A stretch of DNA of 64,000 nucleotides from Desulfolutivibrio sulfodismutans DSM 3696 (lineage in GTDB: Bacteria > Desulfobacterota > Desulfovibrionia > Desulfovibrionales > Desulfovibrionaceae). The first letter of the stretch is position 1. The number at the start of each line of letters is the position of its first letter. Shown here piece by piece: positions 34,133 to 42,617 of the stretch. The notes below the pieces were generated by a model. It was not told where the DNA came from and did no database searches. It was given only the letters and a program-made list of their open reading frames with translations. The position numbers and the translations under genes are program-made. The stretch is taken from assembly GCF_013376455.1 (NCBI RefSeq), contig NZ_CP045504.1, positions 4,113,001 through 4,177,000 on the forward strand. The letters are read 5' to 3'.

Positions 34133-35950
34133 GTGAACATAACGAGATGCGGCGGCCTCGCCGCCATATGCGCTTTGTTTTTCTGCCTTGGGCTGGCCGG
34201 GGCCGCCCTGGCCGCCGACCCCGGGAAAAAGCCCGACGGATTCCGGGGGATCGCCTGGGGAACCGAGGCGTCGTCGTTAAAGGACATGACCCTGGTTGAG
34301 ACCGACGGGGAGTTTACGGATTACGACCGCAAAGGGGACAAGAAGGATCTGGGCGGCATGCCCGTGGCCATGGTCACCTACGGATTTTACAAGGGTAAAT
34401 TCTACCATGCGGCCATCGCCTACGAAGGGACCACGGGGTTTGACGCCGTGCAGGAGCACCTGGCGGCCAAATACGGGCCGCCCGACGCCGTGGCCGAGCG
34501 TACCGACGACGCGGGCCGGGCCTATGTGCTGGCGGCCTGGAACTGGCCGGGCTACGCCTATATCGGACACCGCCGCTACAAGGACGGCAGCGCCGGACGG
34601 GTGTTTTATTTCTACAGCCCCCTGGTGGAGGCCTCCAAGGCGGCGGCGGCCTCGTCCGTGGCCACGGCGGCCATGGACCCCCAGGCCCCGGGCGCGGGCA
34701 AGGCCCCGGCTACCCAGGCGAAACCCCGGCCGGGCAGCGACGAAAAGCCGGGAAAGCCCGAACCCGTCGCCAGGCCTTCGTCTCCCGCCCCGGCCGCCCC
34801 GGCCGTTCAGGACGAAGCCGCGCCATCCCTGGCCGACAAGGCCAGCACCCGGCCCGCGCCGACGATTCCGGCCGAGCCCGGCCAGGGGAGAACCCACGTG
34901 GTCGAAAAGGGCGACATGCTTTCGGCCCTGGCCAAGCGCTACGGCGTGCCCAGAAACGACATCCTGGCCGCCAACCCGGGGATCAATCCCACCAATCTCA
35001 AGCTTGGGCAGACATTGATCATCCCGGCCGGGGGCAAGGCCCCGGCGGTTTCCGAGCCCCAGGCCGCCGTGACGACCTCTGCCGCCGCCCCAGAGGCGCA
35101 CGCTCCCCCGGTCCCGGAGGCGAAACCGGCCCAGAAGCCCCATCCTCCCATGGAAACGGCGGCCGCTCCCGAGACGGCCCCAGCGTCCGTGTCCGGCGAG
35201 GAAGCCAGGCCGGTCCAAAAGGCCCCGTCCGAGGCCGTGAAGACGCCTGCGACGGAGAAAAAGGCCGCGCCAGGAACCCATATCATCGTCCAGGGCGACA
35301 TGATCTCGGGCCTGGCCAAGCGGTACGGGGTCACGGAAAAGGACATCCTCAAGGCCAACCCGGGCCTCAAAGCCAGCAACCTCAAGCTGGGTGCGGTCGT
35401 CAGGCTGCCCCACGGCGCAACCCTGGGAGCCGCCGAGCCGCACGGCGCCGCTGAAGTGGCGGCGTCCGCGCCCGAGCCGAAAACGGAACCCCGAACCGAG
35501 CCGAAGCCCGAACCCAGGACCGAGCCGAAGCTCGAATCCAAGCCCGAGGCCAAAGCCGAGGGGAATGCCGAACCCTCTCCCGGGCCAAAGGCCGAGGCCG
35601 CCCCCGAGATGGCCGCCCCCCCGGCGAAACCCGGGCCGAAAGCCGATTCCACGGCGCAGGCCGGGGTGGAAACCAAACCCGAGCCCACGCCGCAACCCGC
35701 CCCTGAGGCCACGCCCCGGGTCGCCGGGCCGGAACCCGGGACCGCGCCGAAGGCCGAGACCCGGCAGGCCGCCCCCAATGACGGACAGAAGGCCCAGGCG
35801 GCCAGGCCCCGGGAGCATGTGCTGGAATTCGACGACACCGTGTCCGGGCTGGCCAAACGCTACGGGGTCACGGAAAAGGCCATCCTCAAGGCCAACCCGG
35901 GGCTCGATTCCCGCAAGCTGAAGCCTGGGCGGAAAATCAAGATCCCTTAA
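34133..35950 (+). CDS. Exported protein with three LysM domains and long Pro/Glu-rich linkers
   Basis: A 605-residue exported protein. It has a signal peptide (ALFFCLGLAGAALAA), an N-terminal domain of about 130 residues (FRGIAWGTEASSLKDM...), then three LysM domains. Those begin THVVEKGDMLSALAKRYGV, THIIVQGDMISGLAKRYGV and EHVLEFDDTVSGLAKRYGV; the last ends the protein. Linkers of 60-110 residues are rich in Pro, Ala, Glu and Lys, with near-tandem EPKTEPRTEPKPEP units. LysM domains bind peptidoglycan, so a cell-wall-associated role is inferred. The start is GTG 34133, with GGAGG five bases upstream. Confidence 0.88.
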   Translation: MNITRCGGLAAICALFFCLGLAGAALAADPGKKPDGFRGIAWGTEASSLKDMTLVETDGEFTDYDRKGDKKDLGGMPVAMVTYGFYKGKFYHAAIAYEGTTGFDAVQEHLAAKYGPPDAVAERTDDAGRAYVLAAWNWPGYAYIGHRRYKDGSAGRVFYFYSPLVEASKAAAASSVATAAMDPQAPGAGKAPATQAKPRPGSDEKPGKPEPVARPSSPAPAAPAVQDEAAPSLADKASTRPAPTIPAEPGQGRTHVVEKGDMLSALAKRYGVPRNDILAANPGINPTNLKLGQTLIIPAGGKAPAVSEPQAAVTTSAAAPEAHAPPVPEAKPAQKPHPPMETAAAPETAPASVSGEEARPVQKAPSEAVKTPATEKKAAPGTHIIVQGDMISGLAKRYGVTEKDILKANPGLKASNLKLGAVVRLPHGATLGAAEPHGAAEVAASAPEPKTEPRTEPKPEPRTEPKLESKPEAKAEGNAEPSPGPKAEAAPEMAAPPAKPGPKADSTAQAGVETKPEPTPQPAPEATPRVAGPEPGTAPKAETRQAAPNDGQKAQAARPREHVLEFDDTVSGLAKRYGVTEKAILKANPGLDSRKLKPGRKIKIP

Positions 35951-36485
35951 GCGATGGTCCTGCCGTCCTGTCCCGGCCGGACTCGGTGGCGGCGGCCAAT
36001 GTCCGGCTTCGACGAATTGCGTTGCGCTCCACGTCGCCGCCGTTCATTTGCCTCTGATCCGTCGCCCGGCCCTGGCGACGGGGATGCAGTGATGCCCCGG
36101 CGCCGCAACGAAAGAGGGAAGGCGAAAGCCTCCGGCGGCCAGACGGAGCCGCGCTCCCTTTGGAAACCCCGGGCGCTGCGCCGGGAAGCAGGCCTGCCGC
36201 CAGCATGTCTTTTCTGGGGATGGCCGCCGATTGGCCGTGAGGGTCAGGCCGGGCGACGGGTTGGCGCAGGGCGCGCCCGGCAGCGCGAAGCATTGCTGCC
36301 GAAGCGCCGTGTCGCGAACCCCGAGCCCGGCAGATCAGCGGACTCTGCGGCGTTCGCTACGGCCTCTGCGGCGTTCGCTACGGCCTCTGCGGCGAACCCC
36401 GAGCCCGGCAGATCAGCGGACTCAGAAGCTCGGGCGCAAGGCGAACTCTTACGACCCTCCGAGGGCATGTCAGCGGATTGCGGAC
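35951..36485. other. Gap between LysM and prepilin peptidase genes
   Basis: No credible gene; frames crossing it on both strands are low-complexity and lack ribosome sites. It contains the compound repeat described at 36314-36423. Confidence 0.4.
36314..36423. repeat. Compound repeat: 32-bp direct repeats flanking 21-bp tandem units
   Basis: A 32-bp sequence (GCGAACCCCGAGCCCGGCAG...) at 36314-36345 recurs exactly at 36392-36423. Between them the 21-bp unit TCTGCGGCGTTCGCTACGGC+C is present twice in tandem (36344-36364, 36365-36385) plus nine bases of a third. All periods are multiples of three (21 and 78 bp), so the minus strand stays open across it, but no start signal supports translation. 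Confidence 0.8.
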
Positions 36486-37277
36486 TCAGGATAAAAGCCG
36501 GGCCAGGGCGTTCGCGCCCAAAAGCACCTGGGCCATGGCCCCGAAGCACAGAAACGGCCCGAACGGAATGGGGATGGCGCTTTTTTTCCCCTTCCCGCCG
36601 AAAAGAAAAAACGGACTGCACACCAGCGCCGCCACGCTGCCCATGAGAATCGCCAAGGGCAGTCCCACGGCCCCGCACATGCCGCCGATGGCCAGCATCA
36701 GCTTCACGTCGCCGCCGCCCAGGCCGTCCACGCCGCGCAGATTCCGGTAGCCCCAGGACAGAAGCCAGAAGACCGCAAATCCCCCGCCGGCCCCGTACAG
36801 CGCCAGAGGCAGTCCCACCCCGGGCGTCAGCCACCCGGCCGCGATGCCCAGCACGGCGGCCGGATAGGTCAGGCGGTTGGGCAGAAGGAAGGTGCGCAGA
36901 TCAATGGCCGAGGCGACGATGAAAAGCCCTCCCACGGCCAGAAGAACCAGAAAAAGCGGCGTGGGGCCGTATTTCAGGGCCACAAGCGCGGCCCAGGCCG
37001 CCGAGACGATCTCCAGCAGCGGATAGCCGATGGGGATGCGCACCCCGCAGGAGGCGCATCTCCCCCGGGCCAATACATAGCCCAGAAGCGGGATCAGTTC
37101 CCACCAGGAGAGACGATGCCCGCAGGCCGGGCAATGCGACGGCGGCAACACGATGGACTGGCCCACCACGTAGCGGTGGGCGCACACGCTGTAGAAGCTG
37201 CCGAGCAAAAGCCCAAACAGCCCGGCCAGCCAGGGAAACAGGCGCACAAGCGCCGGATCGGCAAAAAACCGGATCAT
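36486..37277 (-). CDS. pilD: Type 4 prepilin peptidase / N-methyltransferase (PilD/GspO)
   Basis: A 263-residue polytopic aspartate protease that cleaves prepilin leaders and methylates the new N-terminus. The zinc-binding cytoplasmic loop has C49, C52, C74 and C77. The catalytic aspartates are D126 (ASAIDLRTFLLPN) and D190 (GLGGGDVKL). It is likely to process GspG-K from the operon at 23-31 kb. Unusually, it is the last gene of the hydrogenase operon: its ATG shares one base with the hydrogenase-protease stop (TGATG). Confidence 0.96.
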   Translation of the reverse strand: MIRFFADPALVRLFPWLAGLFGLLLGSFYSVCAHRYVVGQSIVLPPSHCPACGHRLSWWELIPLLGYVLARGRCASCGVRIPIGYPLLEIVSAAWAALVALKYGPTPLFLVLLAVGGLFIVASAIDLRTFLLPNRLTYPAAVLGIAAGWLTPGVGLPLALYGAGGGFAVFWLLSWGYRNLRGVDGLGGGDVKLMLAIGGMCGAVGLPLAILMGSVAALVCSPFFLFGGKGKKSAIPIPFGPFLCFGAMAQVLLGANALARLLS

Positions 37278-37789
37278 CAGGCTCCGTCGCCGTCGGGGGA
37301 CAGGGGTTCATAGTCCCCCCCGGCCTTTTTGATTTCTTCCAGGGCCACTTCGAAAATGACCGGCATCTTTTCGGCCATTTGCGGCGTAATGTCCACCGCC
37401 ATGGTCTGGTAGTCGAAGGGCTCGACGCCGACCACCACGGCCTCGGGCCGGTTTCCGGCCAGACCGCAGCAGATCAGCGTGTCCACCAGGTCCGACTGGT
37501 GCATGGAGTTTTTAAAGGCCAGGGACTTGCGCAGATCCTCGCCGGTCAGCAGATAGACGCTGCCCGGTTCGTCGCCGCCTAAAACGGCGTCGATGACAAT
37601 GAGCTTTTCGCACTGCATGATGGGGTCCATCAGCCGCATTCCGAGGGTGCCACCGTCCATGAGCGTCACGTTGTCGGAAAAGCGGTAGTCGCGCAGCAGG
37701 GCCTCCACGGCCCGGACCCCCACGCCCTCGTCGGTGTACAGGATGTTGCCCACGCCAAGAACCAGGATTTTGGGAACGGTGTCGTGCAT
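37277..37789 (-). CDS. hynD: [NiFe] hydrogenase maturation protease
   Basis: A 170-residue HupD/HycI-family endopeptidase that removes the C-terminal peptide of the large subunit after nickel insertion. GVGNILYTDEGVGVRAVEAL at the N-terminus contains the nickel-sensing glutamate, and DGGTLGMRLM and DAVLGG complete the metal site. It lies 68 bp after the large-subunit gene and is coupled to pilD downstream. The ATG at 37789 was chosen as it gives the normal family length. Confidence 0.95.
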   Translation of the reverse strand: MHDTVPKILVLGVGNILYTDEGVGVRAVEALLRDYRFSDNVTLMDGGTLGMRLMDPIMQCEKLIVIDAVLGGDEPGSVYLLTGEDLRKSLAFKNSMHQSDLVDTLICCGLAGNRPEAVVVGVEPFDYQTMAVDITPQMAEKMPVIFEVALEEIKKAGGDYEPLSPDGDGA

Positions 37790-37857
37790 AGGGTACCGCC
37801 AAAAAACGGGAACCCGGCGCTGGCCGGGTTCCCGCATGGATGCGTTGCGTCTTGAGG

Positions 37858-39552
37858 CTAGCGGATGCGGAACTTCAAGACTTCGTTGGTTTCGGGCTCG
37901 ATCACGTGCACGCCGCAGGCGATGCAGGGATCGAAGGCATGCACGGTGCGCAGGATCTCGACCGGACGCTTGGGATCGGCGATGGGGGTGCCGATCAGGG
38001 CCTCTTCCACGGGGCTGACGGCCCCGGCGGCGCAGCGCGGTCCCAGGTTCCAGGTGGAGGGCACCACGAGCTGGAAGTTGTCGATCTTTTTGTCCTTGAT
38101 CTTGATCCAGTGGGACAGGGCGCCGCGCGGCGCGTCCACCAGGCCCACGCCCTCGGCCTCGGCGGGCATTTCCCATTTGGCGGCCAGGTTGGTGTCGCCC
38201 TTTTTGATGTTGGCGGCGTATTCCTTGATCCAGCCGTCCATCTTCTCGGCGATGATGGCGGTCTCGATGCCGCGGGCTGCCGTGCGGCCCAGGGTGGAGA
38301 ACAGCGCCGTGGCCGGGATGCTGAGCTTTTTCAGCACGGTGTCCACGAGGCCCTTGGTCTCCTTGTGTCCCTTGGCGTAGGCGATGAGCACCCGGGCCAG
38401 GGGGCCGACTTCCATGGCCTTGCCGTTGTAGCGGGGGGCCTTCATCCAGGAATAGCGTTCCTTGTCATCAAGCTTGGTGTACTGCGGGTCGGTGACGCCC
38501 TCGTACGGATGGTGGGGCTGGTCGCCCTTGTACCAGGAGTACTTGACGTGCTCGGTGATGGCCTTGAGGTCCACCTTGTCGATTTTCTTGAGATCCCGGT
38601 TCATCATGACGCCGGCCGGGAAGTAGCAGGATTCCATGTATTTGGCGGTATCCTGGACGTTGGTCGGGAATTCGCCAAAGGACATGAAGTTGGTGGTTCC
38701 GCCGATGCCGCCCCAGTCTTTGTAGAAACCGGCCACGGCCAGAAGGTCGGGGATGTACACTTCGTCCACGAACTTCTTGGTTTCCTTCCACAGCGCGGTG
38801 AACTCGGCGATGCGATCCGGGGTCATGGCGTCGTAGTTGGTGCAGCCGCCCACGATGGTGAACTGGGTGTGGGGGTTCTTGCCGCCGAACACGGCCATGC
38901 AGCGCGCGGCCTTGACCTGCAGGTGCAGGGCCTCCAGGTAGTGGGCCGTGGCGATGAGATCGACCTCGGGCGGCAGGTAGTAGGCCGCATGCCCGCCCAG
39001 GAAGTAGGCGTTGGTGAAGATGCCCAGCTGTCCGGTCTCCACGAAGGCTTTCAGGCGGTCCTGCACGGCCTTCAAGGATTCGGCGGAGTTGCCCGGGCGG
39101 GACGGGGCGATGTTGGCGGCCAGTTTGGCGGCCTTCTGGGGGTCGGCCTTGAGCGCGTTGGTGACATCGACCCAGTCCAGGGCGTGCAGGTGATAGAAAT
39201 GCACGATGTGGTCATGCAGATACTGGGCGGCCATGACCAGGTTGCGCATCATGCGGGCGTTGGCCGGGATGTTGACCTTGACGGCGTTGTCCACGCAGCG
39301 GGTGGAGGCCAGGGCATGCACGTAGGTGCACACGCCGCAGGCGCGCTGGGTGAAGTGCTGGGCGTCGCGGGGGTCGCGGCCCTTCAGGATGATTTCCAGG
39401 CCCCGGAAAAGCTGCGAAGAGCTCCAGGCGTCCTTGATCTTGCCGTTTTCCACTTCGACCATGATCCGCAGGTGTCCCTCGATCCTGGTAATGGGATCGA
39501 CGATGACCGGCCCTGTGAAGGTGCTCTGCGGAGTGGGTTTACTTTCAGCCAT
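37858..39552 (-). CDS. hynA: Periplasmic [NiFe] hydrogenase large subunit
   Basis: A 564-residue catalytic subunit holding the Ni-Fe site. Nickel ligands are C72 and C75 (RACGVCTYVH) and C543 and C546 (DPCIACGVH). The 15 residues after H549 (VIEPETNEVLKFRIR) are the peptide removed on maturation. There is no signal peptide, so it is exported with the Tat-signal-bearing small subunit. Start 39552 has GGAGG five bases upstream. No selenocysteine codon is seen; both C-terminal positions are cysteine. Subunit letters differ between species; here hynA is the large one, as in D. vulgaris. Confidence 0.97.
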   Translation of the reverse strand: MAESKPTPQSTFTGPVIVDPITRIEGHLRIMVEVENGKIKDAWSSSQLFRGLEIILKGRDPRDAQHFTQRACGVCTYVHALASTRCVDNAVKVNIPANARMMRNLVMAAQYLHDHIVHFYHLHALDWVDVTNALKADPQKAAKLAANIAPSRPGNSAESLKAVQDRLKAFVETGQLGIFTNAYFLGGHAAYYLPPEVDLIATAHYLEALHLQVKAARCMAVFGGKNPHTQFTIVGGCTNYDAMTPDRIAEFTALWKETKKFVDEVYIPDLLAVAGFYKDWGGIGGTTNFMSFGEFPTNVQDTAKYMESCYFPAGVMMNRDLKKIDKVDLKAITEHVKYSWYKGDQPHHPYEGVTDPQYTKLDDKERYSWMKAPRYNGKAMEVGPLARVLIAYAKGHKETKGLVDTVLKKLSIPATALFSTLGRTAARGIETAIIAEKMDGWIKEYAANIKKGDTNLAAKWEMPAEAEGVGLVDAPRGALSHWIKIKDKKIDNFQLVVPSTWNLGPRCAAGAVSPVEEALIGTPIADPKRPVEILRTVHAFDPCIACGVHVIEPETNEVLKFRIR

Positions 39553-39621
39553 ATTGTCCTCCATCAAGCGATGATGATTCGTGAGTGACAGCCGACCTGA
39601 ATTCTCGGGCGGCGGCCTTGG

Positions 39622-40563
39622 CTACTGTTGATAGAACGGGCTCATGGAATCCCAGAAATCGGGCTCGCTGCACCCGATGCAGGGATGTCCGGCCTGAACC
39701 GGCCAGTTGGTCTGGTTGAACAGCACCTTGGGGCAGTTGTTGTAGGTGACCGGCCCCTTGCAGCCCAGTTCGTAGAGGCAGTAGCCTTTTTTGGCTTCCT
39801 CGGAGTCGAAGGACGGCGCGAATTCCGAGGCGTCGAAATGCTTGAGACGGGGACAGTTGTCGTGGACGGTCTCGCCGAAGAACATGTTCGGACGGCCGTC
39901 CTTGTCGAGTTCGGGAATGCCCTTGGTCAGCACATGCACCACGGCGCCCACGAAGTTGATGGGGTTGGGCGGGCAACCGGCGATGTTGATGGTGGTCACG
40001 CCGGTGGCTTCCTTGACGCTGACGGCCTGGCTGGGATTGGGCTTGGCCTTCTGGACGCCGCCGAAGCAGGAGCAGGTGCCCATGCAGATGACGCCCTTGG
40101 CTTTGGGGGCCAGTTCCTTGGTGGTCTCGAGCATGGTCTTGCCGGAGACTTTGCCCCAGGCGCCGTTTTCGATCATGGGAATGCCGCCCTCGACGACCAG
40201 GAAGAATCCGTCCGGCGCAGCCACGGCCTTGTGCAGGGCTTCCTCGGCGGCCTCGCCTGCGGCGGCCATGATGGTCTCATGGTAGTCCAGGGAGATGGTG
40301 TCCAGGATCAGCTCGTCGATAAACGGTTTCACCGTGCGCAGGATCGCCTCGGAGCAACCCGTGCATTCGGCGTTGTGCAGCCAGACGACGGAGGGACGCT
40401 TGGCTGCGGTGAGCGCCTGGGCCACCTTGGGCGCGAACGCCGGGCCCATGCCCATGGCGGCGGCCACGGACGCGCAGAACTTCATGAAGTCGCGGCGCGT
40501 GACGCCCCGATCTTCAAGCCGTTTTTCAGCATTTTCCCTGCCAAGACCCACAGAGAATTTCAT
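39622..40563 (-). CDS. hynB: Periplasmic [NiFe] hydrogenase small subunit, Tat-exported
   Basis: A 313-residue iron-sulfur subunit. The Tat motif TRRDFMKFC at 22-30 is followed by a hydrophobic stretch and a likely cleavage site after AQA (residue 50). Cluster ligands begin with ECTGC (C67, C70) and continue with [16 protein letters not shown] and [10 protein letters not shown]. It relays electrons from the Ni-Fe site to periplasmic cytochrome c3, by family knowledge. AGGAGG lies seven bases before the ATG; a longer frame upstream was rejected. It is the first gene of the operon. Confidence 0.97.
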   Translation of the reverse strand: MKFSVGLGRENAEKRLEDRGVTRRDFMKFCASVAAAMGMGPAFAPKVAQALTAAKRPSVVWLHNAECTGCSEAILRTVKPFIDELILDTISLDYHETIMAAAGEAAEEALHKAVAAPDGFFLVVEGGIPMIENGAWGKVSGKTMLETTKELAPKAKGVICMGTCSCFGGVQKAKPNPSQAVSVKEATGVTTINIAGCPPNPINFVGAVVHVLTKGIPELDKDGRPNMFFGETVHDNCPRLKHFDASEFAPSFDSEEAKKGYCLYELGCKGPVTYNNCPKVLFNQTNWPVQAGHPCIGCSEPDFWDSMSPFYQQ

Positions 40564-40790
40564 AAAACTCCTCCTTTCAGTTAGGGCCAACGCGCCGGCT
40601 GTATCGCCACCCTCGGGATTCCGGCGCACTGGTTGTGCCGTTGCCGACAGCGGCCTGTCTCTGTGTCCCCTTCGTTGCGGGACTGAAGCATGGCCGCCAA
40701 CGTGAAAAACATCACGATATACTTCCGTCCAAGAATCACTTTTACAACGAAAGGTCAATGGGGTTCCGGAAAAAAACAAGCAAAGACGCA

Positions 40791-40813
40791 ATCATAGCAT
40801 GTAACTGTACAGT
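40791..40813 (-). promoter_or_regulatory. Candidate hydrogenase operon promoter with palindrome
   Basis: Reading leftwards, an extended -10 TGCTATGAT (its TATGAT lies at 40791-40796) is preceded by the perfect palindrome ACTGTACAGT (40804-40813), which covers part of the -35 region. The predicted leader is about 220 nt. No good -35 hexamer is seen, consistent with an extended -10 or an activator-dependent promoter. Confidence 0.4.
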
Positions 40814-40871
40814 CTGGTCGAGTCCGTATTACCTTTTTTATTTTCTTATGCAGACGGCAGGGACGTCTTTT

Positions 40872-41804
40872 TTATTGTGCTGCATGTCCATTTTTGTCAG
40901 ATTTCTTCCCCTCGACCAATCCGGATCGATCACCACGCAGCGCCCTGGCTTTTATCAATAGCTCGGGCCGGTATTCAAAATGCATGATGTCATATTCCGC
41001 CCACTTACCACCCCAAATGAACCCTTCGGCCTCAAAGGCCGCAACCACCTCCTCCGGGAAGGACTGCCTCCGGGCCAGCTTGTCCGAGGGACGCCGGTGG
41101 TGACGCCAGTACGGGTTGCGGCCCGGATTGACGTCCACGGCGATGCCCAGGGCGTGCATGCTCAGGCGGCTGGTCCCGGCGATGGTCCGCCAGTTGAAGG
41201 TGCCCACCACCGGGTAGAGCACGTCCCGCAGTCCGCGATCCCGGGCCACCAAGTCCTCAAGCCGGGCGGCGACCCGCTCCAGGGCGTCCGCCGCGCCGTT
41301 TCTGGTGTTGAAGGGCACCGTGCGGTCCAAAAAGCGCACCGGGCGGCAGGCGGCCGACACCTCGGCCGCGTCCCGGCCGTAGACCTCGGTCAAAAACTCC
41401 GTCACCCGCCGTCGGCCCGGATGCTGCCCGGCCGGGGGGTCGCCGGCCAGCGGGCCGGGCTGGTACGGCTGGGCCAGCATGTCTTCCAGGTCGGGGGCCT
41501 CCAGGGCCTCATCCGCCGACTTGGCGCGGCCGTCGTCATAGACGAACCGCTTTCCGGATCGGGTGACCACGAAAAACCGGCCATCTTCGTCCACGACCTC
41601 CACGATCACCCCCGGATAGGCGGCCAGCAGGACCGCCAGGTCAAGCTGCTGCGCCGTCCCGGACTCTCCGAGGGCCGCCGCGCCGTGGGGCGTCTCGGCA
41701 GCCCCGGCCCGCGCCGTCGGCAGGGCGACTCCGGCAAAACACAGTGATCCAGTCAAGATATAAGTCCATATCCGATATGCGCAAGAATGCGGAAAAATGA
41801 TCAT
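40872..41804 (-). CDS. Exported M15-family peptidase (D-alanyl-D-alanine carboxypeptidase-like)
   Basis: A 310-residue exported protein. A signal-peptide-like segment (YILTGSLCFAGVALP) is followed by an unusual 110-residue N-terminal region. The C-terminal domain carries the M15 zinc signature: SMHALGIAVDVNP (HxxGxAxD type) and DIMHFEYRPE. It probably cleaves peptidoglycan peptides in the periplasm. The ATG at 41804 gives a proper signal peptide; 41846 is possible. It lies upstream of, and in the same direction as, the hydrogenase operon, but 308 bp apart. Confidence 0.85.
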   Translation of the reverse strand: MIIFPHSCAYRIWTYILTGSLCFAGVALPTARAGAAETPHGAAALGESGTAQQLDLAVLLAAYPGVIVEVVDEDGRFFVVTRSGKRFVYDDGRAKSADEALEAPDLEDMLAQPYQPGPLAGDPPAGQHPGRRRVTEFLTEVYGRDAAEVSAACRPVRFLDRTVPFNTRNGAADALERVAARLEDLVARDRGLRDVLYPVVGTFNWRTIAGTSRLSMHALGIAVDVNPGRNPYWRHHRRPSDKLARRQSFPEEVVAAFEAEGFIWGGKWAEYDIMHFEYRPELLIKARALRGDRSGLVEGKKSDKNGHAAQ

Positions 41805-42006
41805 GGCGAGACGTTCTCCTCTCCCCCTGGGTTTCGTCTGAAACATGCGCCAAGGGCACAGGGAGTTGCGGCTTCCCTTGCCCGGCGATCAACGGTATTT
41901 TGCCATCGAACTCCCTCGCCCGCCAGCCTGCCCGCATGCTGCGGGCCAAGCAGGGGCGGCCCTGCAAGGGACGCCCCTTTCCCGGTATCGCCAAAAGGAG
42001 AGAAAA

Positions 42007-42333
42007 ATGGACGCGACGCGGCAAAAATCCATTCCGGGGCTTCTCGTCATTGTCATTGTCGGCGTGGTCATCCTGTATGCCGCCCTGTTGACCGCCATGG
42101 CCTTCCGGGACACGGCGGACGCGGTTTCGCCGTCCCCGCCGCCAGCCGCCCGGGACGGCGCCGCCGTCCCCGTTGCGGCCCCGAAGCCCGGCATGTCCTC
42201 CCCCGGGCAATCCCGGCCCCCCGTTGCGCAGCCCCTGCGCGTCAGCCCCACGGGCCCCGTGGGCAAGGCCTCGGAGGATCCCCTGCCCGGGGCCGGGAAC
42301 CTCCCCGGCGGCGGCAAGGCCCTGGGAAACTAG
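42007..42333 (+). CDS. Small single-pass membrane protein with proline-rich tail
   Basis: A 108-residue protein: a short basic start, one membrane helix at about 10-32 (IPGLLVIVIVGVVILYAALL), then a disordered proline/glycine/alanine-rich tail. AAGGAG lies six bases before the ATG. I do not recognise the family. It stands between divergent M15 peptidase and recJ, with no clear partner. Confidence 0.6.
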   Translation: MDATRQKSIPGLLVIVIVGVVILYAALLTAMAFRDTADAVSPSPPPAARDGAAVPVAAPKPGMSSPGQSRPPVAQPLRVSPTGPVGKASEDPLPGAGNLPGGGKALGN

Positions 42334-42404
42334 GGCGGTCGGCCCTTCGCCGGTGTCGTCGGGGCCTGACTCCCAAAATGGCAGGCGGCGTGCCCGGGGA
42401 ACAC

Positions 42405-42428
42405 GTCCCGTCGCCGGGACGACGGGAC
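42405..42428. terminator. Hairpin after the small membrane protein gene
   Basis: GTCCCGTCG-CCGGGA-CGACGGGAC, a perfect 9-bp stem in the gap before recJ. It has no T-run, so termination is uncertain. Confidence 0.4.
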
Positions 42429-42617
42429 GACGTGCGCCAGCGGTCCCGGTTTTCGGTTTCGGCCAAGGCTTTGGCCGTACTGCCGGTGTTTTCTCCGCAT
42501 CATTATATATGAACGTCGCGGTCGACAGGGCGGGCCGGGTTCTGGCGGGCGCATGTCCATGGCGCACGGCTTGTGCGGGGGGTTGCAATTCCCTGGCGGG
42601 TTGGCGATGGTGGCGGC

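Noticed and set aside
36314-36423. Possible minimal CRISPR array (two 32-bp repeats)
   Set aside because: Only two repeats, the 'spacer' is itself a tandem repeat, the repeat is not palindromic in CRISPR style, and no cas genes are in the window.
40564-40790. A sigma-54 promoter for the hydrogenase operon
   Set aside because: The nearest GG...GC candidates on the minus strand do not have the required 10-base separation between the invariant pairs.
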